Below are positions 12,067-24,780 of a DNA stretch of 64,000 nucleotides, piece by piece. The notes under the pieces are model-generated. The model was not told the DNA's origin. It saw nothing but the letters and a program-made list of their open reading frames with translations, and made no database searches. This DNA is from Embiotoca jacksoni. Taxonomy: Eukaryota > Chordata > Actinopteri > Embiotocidae. The stretch covers positions 16,396,085-16,460,084 of the forward strand of contig JAKOON010000012.1 in NCBI GenBank assembly GCA_022577435.1, in the 5' to 3' direction. Position numbers and translations under genes: made by a program. Position 1 is the first letter of the stretch. Each line of letters starts with the position of its first letter.

Positions 12067-14109
12067 TAACCAGAGCAAAACCGCCACACAATGAGAACTG
12101 ACATCATGAAGAGGTCTTTCAGGTTATGAAGATCAACACAATAATCCACAGCTACGATACACATGTCTATTAGTGGCGATTACTGACATTTAGTGTTATT
12201 TCTTTATGCTATAATGTCATTTATAAAAGCAGCACATTATACAAGGAGTAAATTAAAACTGAAAGTACTGAAGGGAGTAGTAGCTGTCATGCTTAGTCAT
12301 GGACACCATACTGCTCTATAAACAGACACACACTCCACAACTTGAAATTATCCTGCCAAGTAGACAACAAACTGCTTAATCTGATTGCCAAAAACCAAAA
12401 AGAGAGAATACCACATTTCAGTAAACCAACCAGGATCCACTGTTTTCATTTCTGTGCTGTGAGTGACCTCAGTCCTCTAATGTTTACCTGCCTCTGATAT
12501 GTATGACAAGTTAAAACTGAAAATACTTCATATCAGTGTCATAAAATGCTGACTGCAGGGCCAGAAACACTTTGTGCTGTGTGACATATTATCAGTTGTA
12601 CGTGGAAACGCCTGCAGGGAGAGGCTACATTGGACTTTCACCCACATATCCAAAAAGGAAGCGATAAAGTTTCTAAAAAGTACTTGTGAAATTGTTCAGT
12701 CATCTGTGCAGCAGCCATATGAACTCTAACAAAATCAATACCAAGTCATAACGTTATGATTAACAAAAGGCACTTTTGGAAGGTAAGCATGACTGTCCGT
12801 TTCTACAAATGTTTAGGAGAGAGGAACTGCTTTACTTTGCTAACAATCACTCAGTCTAGGTTTCTTTTTGACTATTTACTTAGGCCCTGACCTTTAATTT
12901 AAGGTTAAATATTGACCAGTAAAGTGCAGCACCAGTTATAACCCGTGACGGACATGAACAAAAATGATCTGAGTAACTCTGTAAGTGGTGTAAAGTGCTG
13001 AGGGAAAGTACATTTTCTCTAATAGTGTCTGATTTTAACTGTATTTCAGGACCAAGGAGCTTGAACAGAAGATATTAATCCAAATATCACTAAACAGCTA
13101 ATAACTCAAATCACCACGATGTGTTGAAATAATGAGGAAATAAAAGTGAAACCTACAATTTATAAATATCTCAGGGTAATATACACGCTATAATAATGAG
13201 TCATCAGCACTTATAAATACTGTCTGTGTATAAGCCAAATAACAATGAAGTGGTGTTTCCTGAAGTGACAACTCCTATCACTTTTTCTGCCATCAAATCA
13301 CTTCACTGTCTGTCAGCAGCAATATTTAAAGAGACCCGTGGAACCATGCTTTACTCAACTACAACAACTTGGAATATTATATATATATACAAATACATTT
13401 ATATGGTAGTGACACCTGCTGGGAGAGATAAGCCTCCGTTCAAAGACCTGCAGCTCTGCGCTGTTACAGTAACTGACAGCAATACTGTGATATGCCTTAA
13501 TGTTGTCACAGCTGACCTGAGTTCAATCCTTTGTTTATACTGTACATGTACATTTTTGGCTGTCCAGCTAGCATTGGATCACGATGTCATCACAGAACAG
13601 GCTACAGTAACCAGCTTCTCAGACATAAATAGGCTACAAATGAATAATGTATAGTTAATCAGAACACAGCAAATATTGTTTCTGGAGTTTCTTTTCATCC
13701 ATAAATTATGCCAGATGTCAATCTTATTACTAGTAGTACTATAGGCCCTCACTCAACCCTCCACGTGATAAAATGCAGTCACAAATTGTTGTTGTTGTTG
13801 TTGTTGTTGACATTATTGAACTGTGGAATTGTCTGTGTATGTGGAAACAGGAGCAATAATTGGCACAGGTTATTCTCGAAGTGGCACAATTAATTCAGGG
13901 CCACATTGAACGTAAACTAGGACTCTAAGGATTTAAAAGTCCTGAATCTACCGGCCTGGTGCACCTGCAACAAAATTAGCCCAAACGCAAAGATAGCTCC
14001 ATAAACCAAGTTAACGCCACACTAATCTGGTGTCACTGGAAGTACCCGTTTTTCTACATGAGGTAACCCAACGCACACACCGGAGCAGTGAGATTATGCA
14101 TTGTCTTAC
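11940..14109 (-). other. Probable macf1 intron between the 5' non-coding exon and exon B
   Basis: It is bounded by a consensus donor (AAG then GTAAGA, at 14109-14104) and the acceptor before exon B. It contains a CA microsatellite and a (TTG)n tract at about 13786-13808. A 142-codon open frame at 13226-13654 (+) is AT-rich with no recognisable motif and is taken as chance. Confidence 0.55.
12001..12061. repeat. (CCCA)n then (CA)n compound microsatellite
   Basis: A few CACC units run into about 24 CA units. Confidence 0.95.
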
Positions 14110-14440
14110 CTTACTGCGGAGCTGGACCGGTGCGTAAAAAGCCCGTCAAACGGCCATGAATGCCGGTGCTTCACTCTGTGTCCCGCAGGATGTCGCCAAC
14201 CAAAACAAATCGAGTCGCCGGGAGTCCGCGTGTGTGACAGCGCACTGCATATGTGTGCGGTGCCGGGAAGAGTTGAGATAGCCACTCCTTTCAACGGGAG
14301 GCAGGGGGCTGCTGCTGGAGGAGGCTGGAGAGACGACCCGCCGCGCAGAATCCGCAGTCATCTGTGATGTGTCTCTCGCCCTGCTCGCTCCGTCTCATCC
14401 CGCATCCCTCCCTGCGTGGCGACACTTCTGAATTCAAAGG
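14110..14440 (-). promoter_or_regulatory. CpG-rich promoter and non-coding first exon of macf1 long form
   Basis: About 14.10-14.64 kb is GC- and CpG-rich in otherwise AT-rich surroundings. On the minus strand it ends in GCAGTAAG followed by a textbook donor GTAAGA, so the exon end is placed at 14110. None of the three frames carries an open reading frame with an ATG through the splice into exon B, so translation would start at the exon B ATG. The transcription start is not resolvable; the right boundary is a guess. Confidence 0.55.
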
Positions 14441-14640
14441 TCGGTGACCATTCGCCAACTGACTCCCGCCAAATCAGCGAAATTACATTTTATAATCTCA
14501 GTTACAGTTTCTAAGGTCATGTACTGCAGTAAACAGATGAAGCAGGCGTCCTTCCCGGGCCTCCCCTCCCCTCCCCTCCCACCCCCCAGTCCTCACCGCG
14601 GACCTGCTGCGGGGCTTCTGCACCGATCTCAAGCAATTAC

Positions 14641-17600
14641 TGGCGGCTCTCCACTAGCAGGGTCTGGTGCTGCGGTGAAAAGCTGCATGACTCACTTTTC
14701 GATTAGTTCGCCTGCTTGTCCCGGGTTGAGCATTGTTGTGTCCGCAGGCTGCTCCAGACAGCAGATCTTTATGAAGGGCTTCATGACGTTTTGAATGAAT
14801 TGGCAGAAAGCAAGTTAAACACACAGTATGCAGAAAGTGTTGACAGACATCACAGACATGGTTTTAGTCTATAAGTCTCCAGCAGACATTCTGCAGTCAT
14901 TTATTAGACTGAGTTTTAGAAACCATGCAAACACAGTGTGACCTCATGCTGGGATCAACACACGTAAAGAGTAACTAATGTGTGAACACAACATGTAAGT
15001 CTGCTCAGCAAAAGACCCATAATACATTCTAAAATTCTGATCACAATGATCTCCTTAGGGACTCACCAGGAGGCCAGCATGTACTATGGGTACTGCTTAG
15101 TCTGCATTTATTCCTGCCTTATGCTGTGCTGAGTAATGATCACATTTAAGTGCTCACCCAATCAGATTCCTGGTTACATTTTTTTCCGTAAAAATATATA
15201 TATTTTTTATAAAATCAAGGAGGTGCAAAGTTGGTCATGGAGTTTGAAATTATGATTACCTGTATCAGTGGTTCCTGAGGGTAATGTGCTTTCATGTGAG
15301 TGATGGATCACCTTCATGCTCCAAGCATCCTTCACAAAGCAGAACAAGAATAGTTAAACTGTGTACAACTCTAGTCCACTCTAAAGGCCATAACCTGTGA
15401 TGGGGGGTAATGGCGGAGATTGTTGTTTCATAAGCCAAAAAAAAGTTGTTTTGTTTGAAACACTGTGTTTATCTGGCAAAAAAAAAAAAATCTGAATTAG
15501 TCAACTGATATACTATATACATTTACTAACTAGGTTTCCATCCAAACGTATGTTAGTTTTAACTAAATCTGCAGAAAATAAGAAAAAGAATGCAGAGCTA
15601 CATCAACAGCAGCAGCTGGTGGCGTGAATATCAATGCAGAAAATGACATTTCTATCATGTTCTTGGTGCTGCTATTACATAAAGCTTTTAAGTCCCATGC
15701 TTCATGTGCATCATGATTCCTCTTTCTATTGCACTTTGTTGCAACCTTTCCATCTCAGCCAAGCATAAAAAAAAAAGAATTCTCACTATTTTCAGGTCTG
15801 TTTTTAATTCTCTGCAATTCCACTTTTTCTAAACACAAATTTAAATTACACATGAAACCCATGGGAGGACACACACAGACACATACATAAAACATGATCC
15901 CTATCACATATTAAGGCTGATTTCTACACCGTGGAAGCAAACTGTGAATCAGTCCAGTTAATGCAATGCTGCAACCACCAGACATCCTCAGCACCAACAG
16001 TATATCATAACAGCACACTGAAGTATGCAGCCTATTAGTGCAGCCTAATGAAAGAGGCACTGAAGAGTCTAGACACAGTCAAACTGCAGAGCAGAGGTCA
16101 GAGCTTGTTTCTATATTTCCACACAATCCATTGAATGAATGCCTGTTTTATAAAATGTGTCTAACCCAAAAGCATCCTGCTGTGATTAACTGTTCGATCT
16201 CTGAAAATCAAAGTGCTTTTATCAGTCAGCAACACTCATACTGAAGGGATGCAGTATTTCAAATGCTAAGAAAACTGTCAGACACTTTATTGCTTACATG
16301 AAGATTCCAGATGTAGCCATATGAAAATCATACATGAGAAATGGGTACGATTTTGAGCATCCTTAATTCCAGAATTTAAATTAAGTGAAATCAAAGAAAC
16401 AAATAGGGGGGGAAAAATGGGATGAACAAAGCAGTCTGTCTTTTTCTGCTTTGTGTGACTGTTTACAGCGGCCTGGCCAGAGCTCGTATACGTACAGTCT
16501 GCCGTGTTCAAGGACCCGTGCTCTCAGGCAGCGTTGTCAGCGTGGCCGCTAACCTCCGCTCGCCAAGGAGAACTCAATTATCTTGTCAGTGACAAATGTC
16601 TCACTCTTCCCTCATAGCCAGATGTGCACTGCAGTGCATGTACCAGACATTCAGCGAGGTGGAGAGGGCATGGAGCTGTGGCCTTGAATAACACCAGACG
16701 AGGGACGCAACCGTTTGCTCCACCTTTAAAGTGCACTCACATGTGAGTGAATTTCTCTGTCACTCAACCCACCTTTTCATGAGGGCATGAACAGAAGCAC
16801 CATTTCAAATTATCAGCACAGATTATGTACAAAAAAGATGATGATAATGATGATGATGATGATGATGATGATAATGAGAAGGTGTTGGCAGTTATTGAAC
16901 AGCTATTTAACAAGTACTTTAACTAGTACACCTGAGTTATTAAAAGAACAGGTATCCAGTTGTCTTTAAAAGACCACCTTGACTTCCTCTCATCTCAAAG
17001 ACTACAAAGCCCCTGAGCCACTTTCGTTGTTTCACAAAGAGGCCAACCTTGCCTGATGAGCTGAAGTTGGCGTGGTGCCAGTGTACCAGTTATTATGAAT
17101 GAAATGATGGCCTACTTACTAATGCAGTACCTGCACCTGCTGGTGTCGGCTGTCTGGTTGGATTAGTAGAAATGTGGCCAGCTGACACTCTTTGGTGAGT
17201 TACAATGGTAGCATAAAAACAAAGGCAGGTTTGAGGCTCCATGACTTGTTGACAGCTGCTGTTGGGCTCCTCGGACGCAGCTGACCACATTGTCAGAAGC
17301 ATTTTAACGACTACCATCAGTTGTTTTGGGGAGATTCAGTTTCAAACCTAGATTAAATCACCAGGACCCAATTTATTTGTTTTCAAGATAAAACAAAAAC
17401 AACAAATATTGAATTCAATGTAAAAATTATTATTTTTTTAAAGTCTAAGAGGTCCTGCATATCTTAACACTTGAATTATTTCCTGTTTACTATTGTGTTT
17501 ATTAAGAATTGAACAGTAAATCGCTTAACCTAAGGTTAGCTTGAAAAACTGTTTATAAAGGGTAAGTGAATTCCAATACACAGTTCATAAAAATTCTACC

Positions 17601-18339
17601 TTTGCCCATCTCCTGTGTTGGAGGACTTAATTAAATGTGTTAATGTTTTATATCATAAAAATAATTTAGCAAGCTATCATGTTCACTACTTGTAGGCACT
17701 GGTGCTAGACTCACATTTGATAGGGAAATTGTAAGGTTCTCAAAGTCAAAAAATAAGTCAGACTATTTTCATTGCATGAGCTGAAGTTGGTTGTTTATAA
17801 CTCACAGTGTTAACACAACACTTTTCAGCAGTCCAGGACTTCCTCAGCCGACGCTGAGCCGCTCTGCTAACTTGGCCATTACCACGCAGGTCTCCTGGAA
17901 CCTGGAAGAAACCAACAGCCTCAACAAGAGAGCGGGGTCTCTTTATATCAGTCAGCCTTATATATGAATATAGTTCATTTGGAAATGAGCCATTGGGTTT
18001 AAAAGTTTATTATCAAAGCTGAATAAAACACTCAGTGAAAATATATATTTAACAATTTCAATAGCCATTCAATCTGAAAGATATCAGTTCTCCCCTCAAA
18101 CTGAATGAGCACGATAGCTCTGCAAACTACCAACTACTGGTTTTCTTATTTTTGAAAGAAATTTAGGCTTTATGGCTTTAGATTAACGTGTACAACAGAT
18201 TTACAGACAAAAGTTATATCTCATACTTTGTACATCCCATACTCAGTTCTTGAAGTAGAAAAAATAATTTCACTAGCAAGGACCTCCACCTCAATTGAGT
18301 AAGAACAGAATTTATCGATTATGATATGATGGAATGCAC
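14641..18339. other. Intergenic stretch, no gene recognised
   Basis: AT-rich sequence with scattered poly-A runs and a (GAT)n-type trinucleotide tract at about 16838-16876. Open frames are under 80 codons without motifs. Confidence 0.5.
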
Positions 18340-18488
18340 TGCAGCCTGGGCAAGACATGGGGTTTGGGGAAAGCTCAGCTGAGAATCCACTGCGGCTCTC
18401 GGGCCTCGCAGACCCCCCAAAAAGCCTTCAGAGAAACCAGTGATGACGAAGCCATGCGCAGGTCCTAGAGCCGTGGCAGGTGTGGAGC

Positions 18489-19110
18489 TGTCAGGAGTCC
18501 AGTTTTTTCCTCCGTTTTGCCCCCCGATCACCTCTCCTCCTGTGTCCCGTCTTTGTCTGTGGCCACGCCCCTCACCTCCCGTGGCCACGCCCCTCACAGG
18601 TCCCAGCAGATGCAGCCACTCACCCCCGATCACCACCTGCAGGTGTACTGCATCTCCCTGATCACCTCCCCAGACTATATGTAACCTGCCCCTGCACAAC
18701 TCTGGTTGTCGGTTCATTTTTGTTTAGTCACCCATCCGTCCTCCGTCTGCTTTCCGTCAGCTCTCCATCAGCTCTCCGTCAGTCCTCCGTCAGTCCTGTT
18801 CCCGTTCCTCCGGCCTCTGTGCCTCCTGCGGATATTCCCCGTCAAAGTCACCAGTCGGTGGAGTTGCCCTCCCGGCTCGGAGGATTGTTGACGCCGTCCC
18901 TTCCGCTGGTCTGCCGGCTGCCCTGTCAGCCGTGTCCCCCTGGAGCTGTCGGTCGAGTTGCCCTCCCGACTGGACGCAAGTGGACACGATCGGTGCCACC
19001 TTTTCGTTTGTTGTTTTTTTGTTTTTTATAATAAAGACTGTACTTTGGAACTTATACCTCGAGTCTGTGAGCTTGCATTTGGGTCCTGGAAAAACACCCA
19101 CCACATAACA
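18489..19110 (+). repeat. Left LTR, 622 bp
   Basis: Starts TG, ends CA. Contains a TATA-like ACTATATGTAACC near 18.67 kb and AATAAA at 19030-19035, in the order expected for an LTR. The right copy keeps only its last 57 bases. Confidence 0.75.
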
Positions 19111-19112
19111 GA

Positions 19113-19475
19113 ATGAACCGACCAAGGAAGGACCCAGCAGCCACAGACTCGAATCCAAGATACATGACTTTATTTCAGTATTTTTCCAGTCAGGCCCGCC
19201 GGAATGACACTGTTTCTGCTGAACCCCGGGCTGGGTTCGAGGGAACCCGCCTGGCCTTCTGGGACCCCCCCAGAAGGAGGCGGCGATGCTGGGGTCACCG
19301 GCCATCTGGTCCTGCTGCACCCTTGATCTCTGGACATGTAGCCATCAGTCACCACGTGCAAGCCTACAGCCCCGTCGGTCGCCACGAGCGAGCCTACAGC
19401 CCCGTCGGTCGCTACGGGCGAGCCTACAGCCCCGTCGGTCGCCACTACGGACTCTCTACCCCGCAGCGCCGGTGA
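19113..19475 (+). pseudogene. Truncated gag-like frame of the LTR element
   Basis: A 120-codon frame begins two bases after the LTR with MNRPRKDPAATDSNPR. Near its C-terminus it carries three copies of a ten-residue AYSPVGR-type repeat, from three tandem ~30-base units at about 19363-19452. No zinc knuckle is present. It is probably a remnant of the gag start. Confidence 0.45.
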
Positions 19476-19599
19476 GCGAGCCAGACGCCGCCTGGGCGTT
19501 GGCCCACAAGTGCCTGCAGCGTGGCCTACGCGGCAGTAACGCTGCTCCTTCGTTCCCTGTCGCTGGACGGGTCGCTGACGTCCTGCCTCCAGCTCCTGC

Positions 19600-20060
19600 T
19601 GCCTGCGGATGGGTCGACGCCCCGCCTCCGGCTCCATCCTCCGGCGCGTTTGTCGCCCCGGCTCCGTCCTCCAGGGCGGTCGACGCACCTCCTCCAGCTC
19701 CTGCTGCCTCCAGGGTGGTCGACGCCCCTCCTCCGGCTCCGTCCTCCGGCGCGGTCGTCGCCCCGCCTCCTGCTGCCTCTGGCGCGGTCGTCGCCACGCC
19801 TCCTGCTCCGTCCTCCGGCGCGGTCGTCGCCACGCGTCCTGCTCCGACCTCCTGTGCGGTCGTCGCCCCGTCTCCGGCTCCTGCTGCCTCCGACGTGGTC
19901 GTCGCCTCGCCACCGGCCCCTGCTGCCTCAGGCGCGGTCGACGCCCCGCCTCCGTCCTCCAGGGCGGTCGACGCCCCTCCTCCAGCTCCTGCTGCCTCCG
20001 GAGCGGTCCTCCGGAGAGGTCCCCCGAGCCCGTCCTGCCCCGTGAGCGTCCTCCGGAGAG
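19600..20060 (+). repeat. GC-rich minisatellite encoding Ala/Pro/Val repeats
   Basis: Degenerate ~33-45 base units (GCGGTCGTCGCCCCGCCTCC and variants) in the LTR element. The plus frame reads as variations of SGAVVAPPPAPSS. The long open frames on both strands here, up to 431 codons on the minus strand, are a by-product of this stop-poor repeat and not separate genes. Confidence 0.75.
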
Positions 20061-20133
20061 GTCCCCCGAACCTGTCCTGCCCCGTGGCCATCCTCCGGAG
20101 CGGTCACCTGAACATGTCCTGCCATGGCAGGAC

Positions 20134-20190
20134 ATACCTCGAGTCTGTGAGCTTGCATTTGGGTCCTGGAAAAACACCCACCACATAACA
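20134..20190 (+). repeat. 57-bp remnant of the right LTR
   Basis: Identical to 19054-19110. The other ~565 bases of the right LTR are missing, yet the target duplication is intact. Confidence 0.85.
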
Positions 20191-21189
20191 GGAGCAGCTT
20201 GGAAGCCCATCTGAACATAACCATGACAAGGTGATCTGGGACTCCTCTGTCTAGGGAAGAGATGGCTGGAAGGAGTGGCCAGTAAAAGGGGTCGGGAGAA
20301 AATCCAACGTGGTGAAAGTGGGAGCGCAAGCAGGAACGAGTGGAGGTGTTGCTGCACTTCATGGTGAAGAAGGCGCGACGGGATCCGCAACTGCAGGTTA
20401 TGCGTCCATATCTGCCAGGGGTCCAGATGCAATTGAACATAGGAACCATGTTGCCGATTAGGCATGTTTGCTTGTCGGAGTGGAGCTCGCAGTCCTTGCA
20501 GAGGTTGGATAAGCAGAGGTGACGACCAAGAACGAGTTGATGGGCGAGGGTTAACTCAACTTTTCACAGGACATAGAAGAAGCAGCAAGAATGTTGGTTC
20601 CTGGGCACATGGAAAGCAATTTAAGCGAAGGGTGGTAATGCAGCAGTAGAAGAGATCGAAGGCGTGAAAAAGACGGAGAACACGTTCGACTCAGGCATGA
20701 AAAAGTGAGCAAGTGATGGCCACACGAGACATGAAGGCGAGGGAGTCTCCTCTTCTCTGCCATTGATGTCGACGACAGGGAGGTCGCCGGAATGGATCTC
20801 CTTGGTCCTTACTCCCATTAAAAAGGGAAGCGATGACCACCGGATGGTTCCATTGGCGGCAAAAAACGATGGAGGGAGGGAGTTTTGGATAAACTGTTTT
20901 AATATGATGGCTATTTCGCAGAGAAAATCCACCACCATGAGGACCCCCAAAGATTGGCAGAAGGAACGGCATCCGTTCGGAGCCGAACCCCGGCCAAGTG
21001 TTACGGTCAATCACTGAGGAAGGTGACACCGTTCCAGTTTGCAAGGAGATGTTGCCATCCCTGCCCTGGATGAGCCGATGGGTCCAGAGCTGGGGACGTA
21101 GATGATACGAATGAGAGCGAGTGGCGGGAAGAAAAAGAAGAAATGCAGCAAGCATCCCGACAGCCACAATGAGAGCAGCAAATCATTGA

Positions 21190-21530
21190 AAGGGGACAGA
21201 AGAACCCGAAACCAGCAATCTGGAGAAATGGAAGGACTGGCAAATCTGAAACTGGCCCGCTAGAGCCCAAATGAGACCTGTAGTTGGATGAAATGGGGGA
21301 TGGCCAACTCTGGAACGGGTATCTCTGTGCCCGAATGGCCTCTGTGGACTGATGAGATGGGGGGGACAGACAAAGCAGAATGGAAACGGGCATCTCGGTG
21401 CCCAAACGGAACTCCACAGTTTGATGAAACGGGGGACGGGCGAAACGGGAACGGGCCTCCCTGTGCCCGAACTGAGCGCTGCAGCCCGAAGAGAATGGGA
21501 CGGATGAATCTGAACAGACATCTCGGTCAG
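21190..21530. repeat. Degenerate ~65-75 bp minisatellite
   Basis: Four to five units, each with a GAACGGG...TGTGCCCGAA...GATGAAA..GGGG pattern. They lie at the upstream end of the minus-strand DIRS relic. Confidence 0.6.
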
Positions 21531-21689
21531 GTGTCAGACCGGATGAGTCTGCGTCTCCTGAGAACAACATCACCCTCACCAACCTGTTGAACACAGCATG
21601 TTTACCCTCCTCTGAATTCCTGGACCTTTGGACAGGTTACAAGTCAACAGGTCCCCATCCTCTCCACATAGGAGCAAGACACCCTGCCT

Positions 21690-22270
21690 GAAAGAATTGT
21701 GGTCGCTTTTTGTCTCTATGCAGTTACTTTGTGTATCTTTCCATCATTTTGCATGCATTTGTGTTCATGTTGTCTCTCTTTTTGTTCTTTTTAGTCTATT
21801 TTAATCTATTCATTTTACAGTTGTATTTCATTTCATTATTTTGTGTCTTTTTAGTTGTTCTGCATGGGTTTTTGTTGATTTGGCATGTTTGTTTTAATTT
21901 ATTTCCCAGTTAAAATTCTCCTTCTATTTTATGGTCATTCTGCATTGTTTTGTGTTCATATTGGATCTTGCAGTGTTAATTTTTTTGTCTTTTTACAGTT
22001 GTTTTGTGTATCATTTCATCATTTTACATGCATTTGTGTGCATGTTGCGCCCCTTTTTGGTCAATTTTGTGTCTTTTTGGCAGTTATGATCTATTCTTTT
22101 TATTTTGTGTATTTTTGCAGTTGTTTTGCATGTGTTTGTGCTTTTTTTCAACAGATCAATTTCTTTGTTTCTTTTCTGCACATTTTGAGGCCAGACTGCA
22201 GCACTTTGTGGTCCTTTTGTGTCTCTTTGTAGCTGTTTTACTTTTCTTTGTGGTTTGTGTATTTATTGTC
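21690..22270. repeat. T-rich degenerate tandem repeat
   Basis: Repeated phrases such as TTTGTGTCTTTTTGCAGTTG and GCATGCATTTGTGTTCATGT recur with drift. Overlapping long plus-strand frames (Phe/Leu/Cys-rich) come from this composition. Confidence 0.6.
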
Positions 22271-22289
22271 CAATAAGAAATGTCTGTCA

Positions 22290-24780
22290 CGTCAGGCACA
22301 GGCCACCACCTGTTGCCAGTAATCCTTCAATGCCTAAACCAACTTCTTGCTGCTTCCTGATAAAGATCTGAAGGTTTTATGAGTCATGTGGGTCTACACT
22401 GAGTAGATTAGAGAAAACAAAGGAGACGTCATCATCACTGTGACATTGTCTGTGACCTATACACATCCAACACACTCACCTGCAGCAGCCAGGAGTTCAC
22501 CTGCAGCAGTCCAACACTGCCCTCTAGTGCAATTATAAAAAAAAACAAATCCTCAAACGCTCCAGTGTTAAAATTGGGATCGAGTTCAAGGCAGGTCATG
22601 GATTATTTCACCAATTCCTCGTGAGAACAGTTTTATTAAACCAATTGGAAGAAACTTTGTTTCATCCACAAAGCCTCAGACATAACATTCGCCACATCAA
22701 TAAAGATCATCTTATTCCACAAACATCCAACATTCTTCAGGCATCTACTTCCTTACCCAACGGAAATACCACCTTAGCCACCGTGAGCCTTTTTCTGTTT
22801 AAGGCATCATACGATTTTTATTTTTTATGTGTTTGTGAGATGGAAAGCGCATATTTTCAGAGAGTGATCATGCCAATAAAGCCAAAAAGTAATGACGGAA
22901 ATCTGGAACTCGATGGCAAACGTTATGTTCAGCCTATATGATTTACATAAACAACAAATGGAAACACTGAAGACTTCTCCGCAATGAGTCACTTTTGGAG
23001 CACACTGCATCATGGGAGAGTTTGTGCCGGCAATAAGAGGGCAGCAGAGAGCTTTGAGATATGTTTGCTGTAAGGTAAGACTGTGTATCAACAATATTAA
23101 AGTGGATATATAATGTGATTATTACTAACCACCAGACACACTCGCACACACACAGTCACACCACACAGGCATGCAGGATGCAGAGCCGGCCAAAGGCACA
23201 CAAACACACACAAACGTGCATGACCCACTCACACACAGGACTGTACACACCCACGAGTCCATACACACATACACGAGTCGAGTGCGAAACCACATATACA
23301 CACACAGGAGCACTCGCTCGCCATAAACCACATTCATACACACACGCACACTCCTGCAGTGCATACCTCCCCACTACTGGTCCAGACCCAGACACCGCAT
23401 GCCAGTGCACCTCGCTCCCTGACCACAGGCCGCAGGAGTAGAAGAAGAAACAGATGGGTACCAGCTGTTTGGATGAGAGCCCCGGGTACACAGCTACTGT
23501 ATTGCACCACACACACACACACACACACATGCATGAACACTTGAACTCATTCCAGTTGTTTAACTGCAGCCCTGCCTATACAGTTTCTAGTATTTACTCA
23601 CACAGCATTTACAAGTAATGCATTGTTCGTGCTCTATTAAACAATTCAAAACCTTCCAGTGTTGGCATTAAACAGTCTTTCTGATACATCCAACGTGGTG
23701 TGTTTATGTTAATTATAATGACGTTTCAAATTACTACGTATTTACTGATGTTTAAATGCAACACAGTCCCTTTGGACAGGCTATAGTTCGATATTATTTT
23801 AGTTCTTTACCCTGGCAAGCACACTTAATACAAGGAATAAGACAGAGGAAAAAAGAACAGACAAAGCTTTGTGTGTGTGTGTATACATATATATATATAT
23901 ATATATAGATAAATCAAGCAGAAACAAGAATGAAATCCAAAAAGTCAAGGTTATAATATTAAGAAAAAAAACAAAAAAAACAAAAGGGTTTTAAGATGGT
24001 TTTGAGTATGGTCACAGATTTTTTTTGATACGAGTGCATCACATTTTAAATGAAAGAATAACTATGAGGTTAAAGTGCTGACTTTGAATTTGTTCATGTC
24101 CATATTAAACAGTGTAGGAATGATACACAGTATAATGGAGAATGCTTTGTGTTTCGCTTGCTCAAGAAAAGACCCTTAAAACAAGCAGAGAAACTACAGA
24201 CTTCAGGCAATCTGTATTTGCAACCAAATGTTGAAGCTGCGTTGATTAGTATTTCTTTTCTTTATGTAATATAAGAGGTGTTGCTTGTAGATAGAATCCC
24301 AGAGAGAATTATGACCCAACTTTGCTGTTCTCCTCCTTTATGTAGCATTTTAGCCTCTTTCAGCTCTTTGTTTTTACATCGTGCCCTGCAGCGTTTGTGT
24401 TTTGGTTCATTCTCATTGCCAAAAACAACAAATCAAGAATAACTTCTGGTTATATGTCTCCACCAACCAGTCAAGCTGCAGTTTACGTCCATTATTTGTG
24501 ATATACGGATATTTGAATAAAATTGATTTGACTTTGTTAAGTTCTGTTGTTCTTATTCTGCTTTCTGTCTAATGATTTTTGTCATAGCCATGAGAGTGGA
24601 CAACCCTTCAAAAATGGATGTTGCTGCAAAGAAACTACAAATTCATGGTTCACACACATCTTCATCCTGACAGCACAGATGATCTATACAATCACCACAG
24701 TTTCAAGATTAGTATGGCCGATTAAATTTCCAACCAAATGTGACATTTAATCACAATCTCCCTGTTCCTGAGTTACGCTG
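22290..24780. other. Intergenic stretch, no gene recognised
   Basis: Contains a CA-rich degenerate stretch (about 23.13-23.35 kb), a (CA)n tract near 23506-23529, a GT/AT tract at about 23872-23908 and poly-A runs. A 106-codon frame at 22621-22941 (+) has no recognisable domain. Confidence 0.5.

Larger units (their letters stand above)
18489..20190 (+). mobile_element. Internally deleted LTR retrotransposon (gypsy-like) with target duplication
   Basis: The left end TGTCAGGAG is preceded by GGAGC (18484-18488), and the right end CCACATAACA is followed by GGAGC (20191-20195). This is a 5-bp target duplication around TG...CA termini. The last 57 bases (20134-20190) are identical to the end of the left LTR (19054-19110). 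Between them lie a short gag-like frame and a proline-rich repeat; no protease, reverse transcriptase or integrase is recognisable. It sits inside the minus-strand DIRS relic, so it inserted later. Confidence 0.8.
18340..21600 (-). mobile_element. Decayed DIRS-like tyrosine-recombinase retrotransposon, interrupted by an LTR element
   Basis: Minus-strand order: a HLLANWNGVTFLSD segment (near 21.0 kb) resembles the start of the DIRS RNase H region. It is followed by a frameshifted HSGDLPVVDINGR-like segment (near 20.8 kb), then RGVPDHLVMVMFRWAS near 20.2 kb. The last aligns with the tyrosine-recombinase end RGVPDHLIKVMGRWSS seen in the plus-strand relic at 38.4 kb. The homology is cut at 20195/18484 by the LTR element and resumes at 18.48-18.34 kb with an FGGLRGPRAAVDSQLS-like tail that again matches 38.5-38.6 kb. 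Multiple stops and frameshifts make it inactive. The outer limits are approximate. Confidence 0.65.

Noticed and set aside
14106..14367. Short frames in the CpG island on both strands
   Set aside because: CpG-rich sequence is stop-poor; no frame joins exon B with an in-frame ATG.
19170..20465. 431-codon minus-strand Arg-rich frame
   Set aside because: Stop-poor GC-rich minisatellite of the LTR element; the frame also crosses the LTR element border into the DIRS relic.
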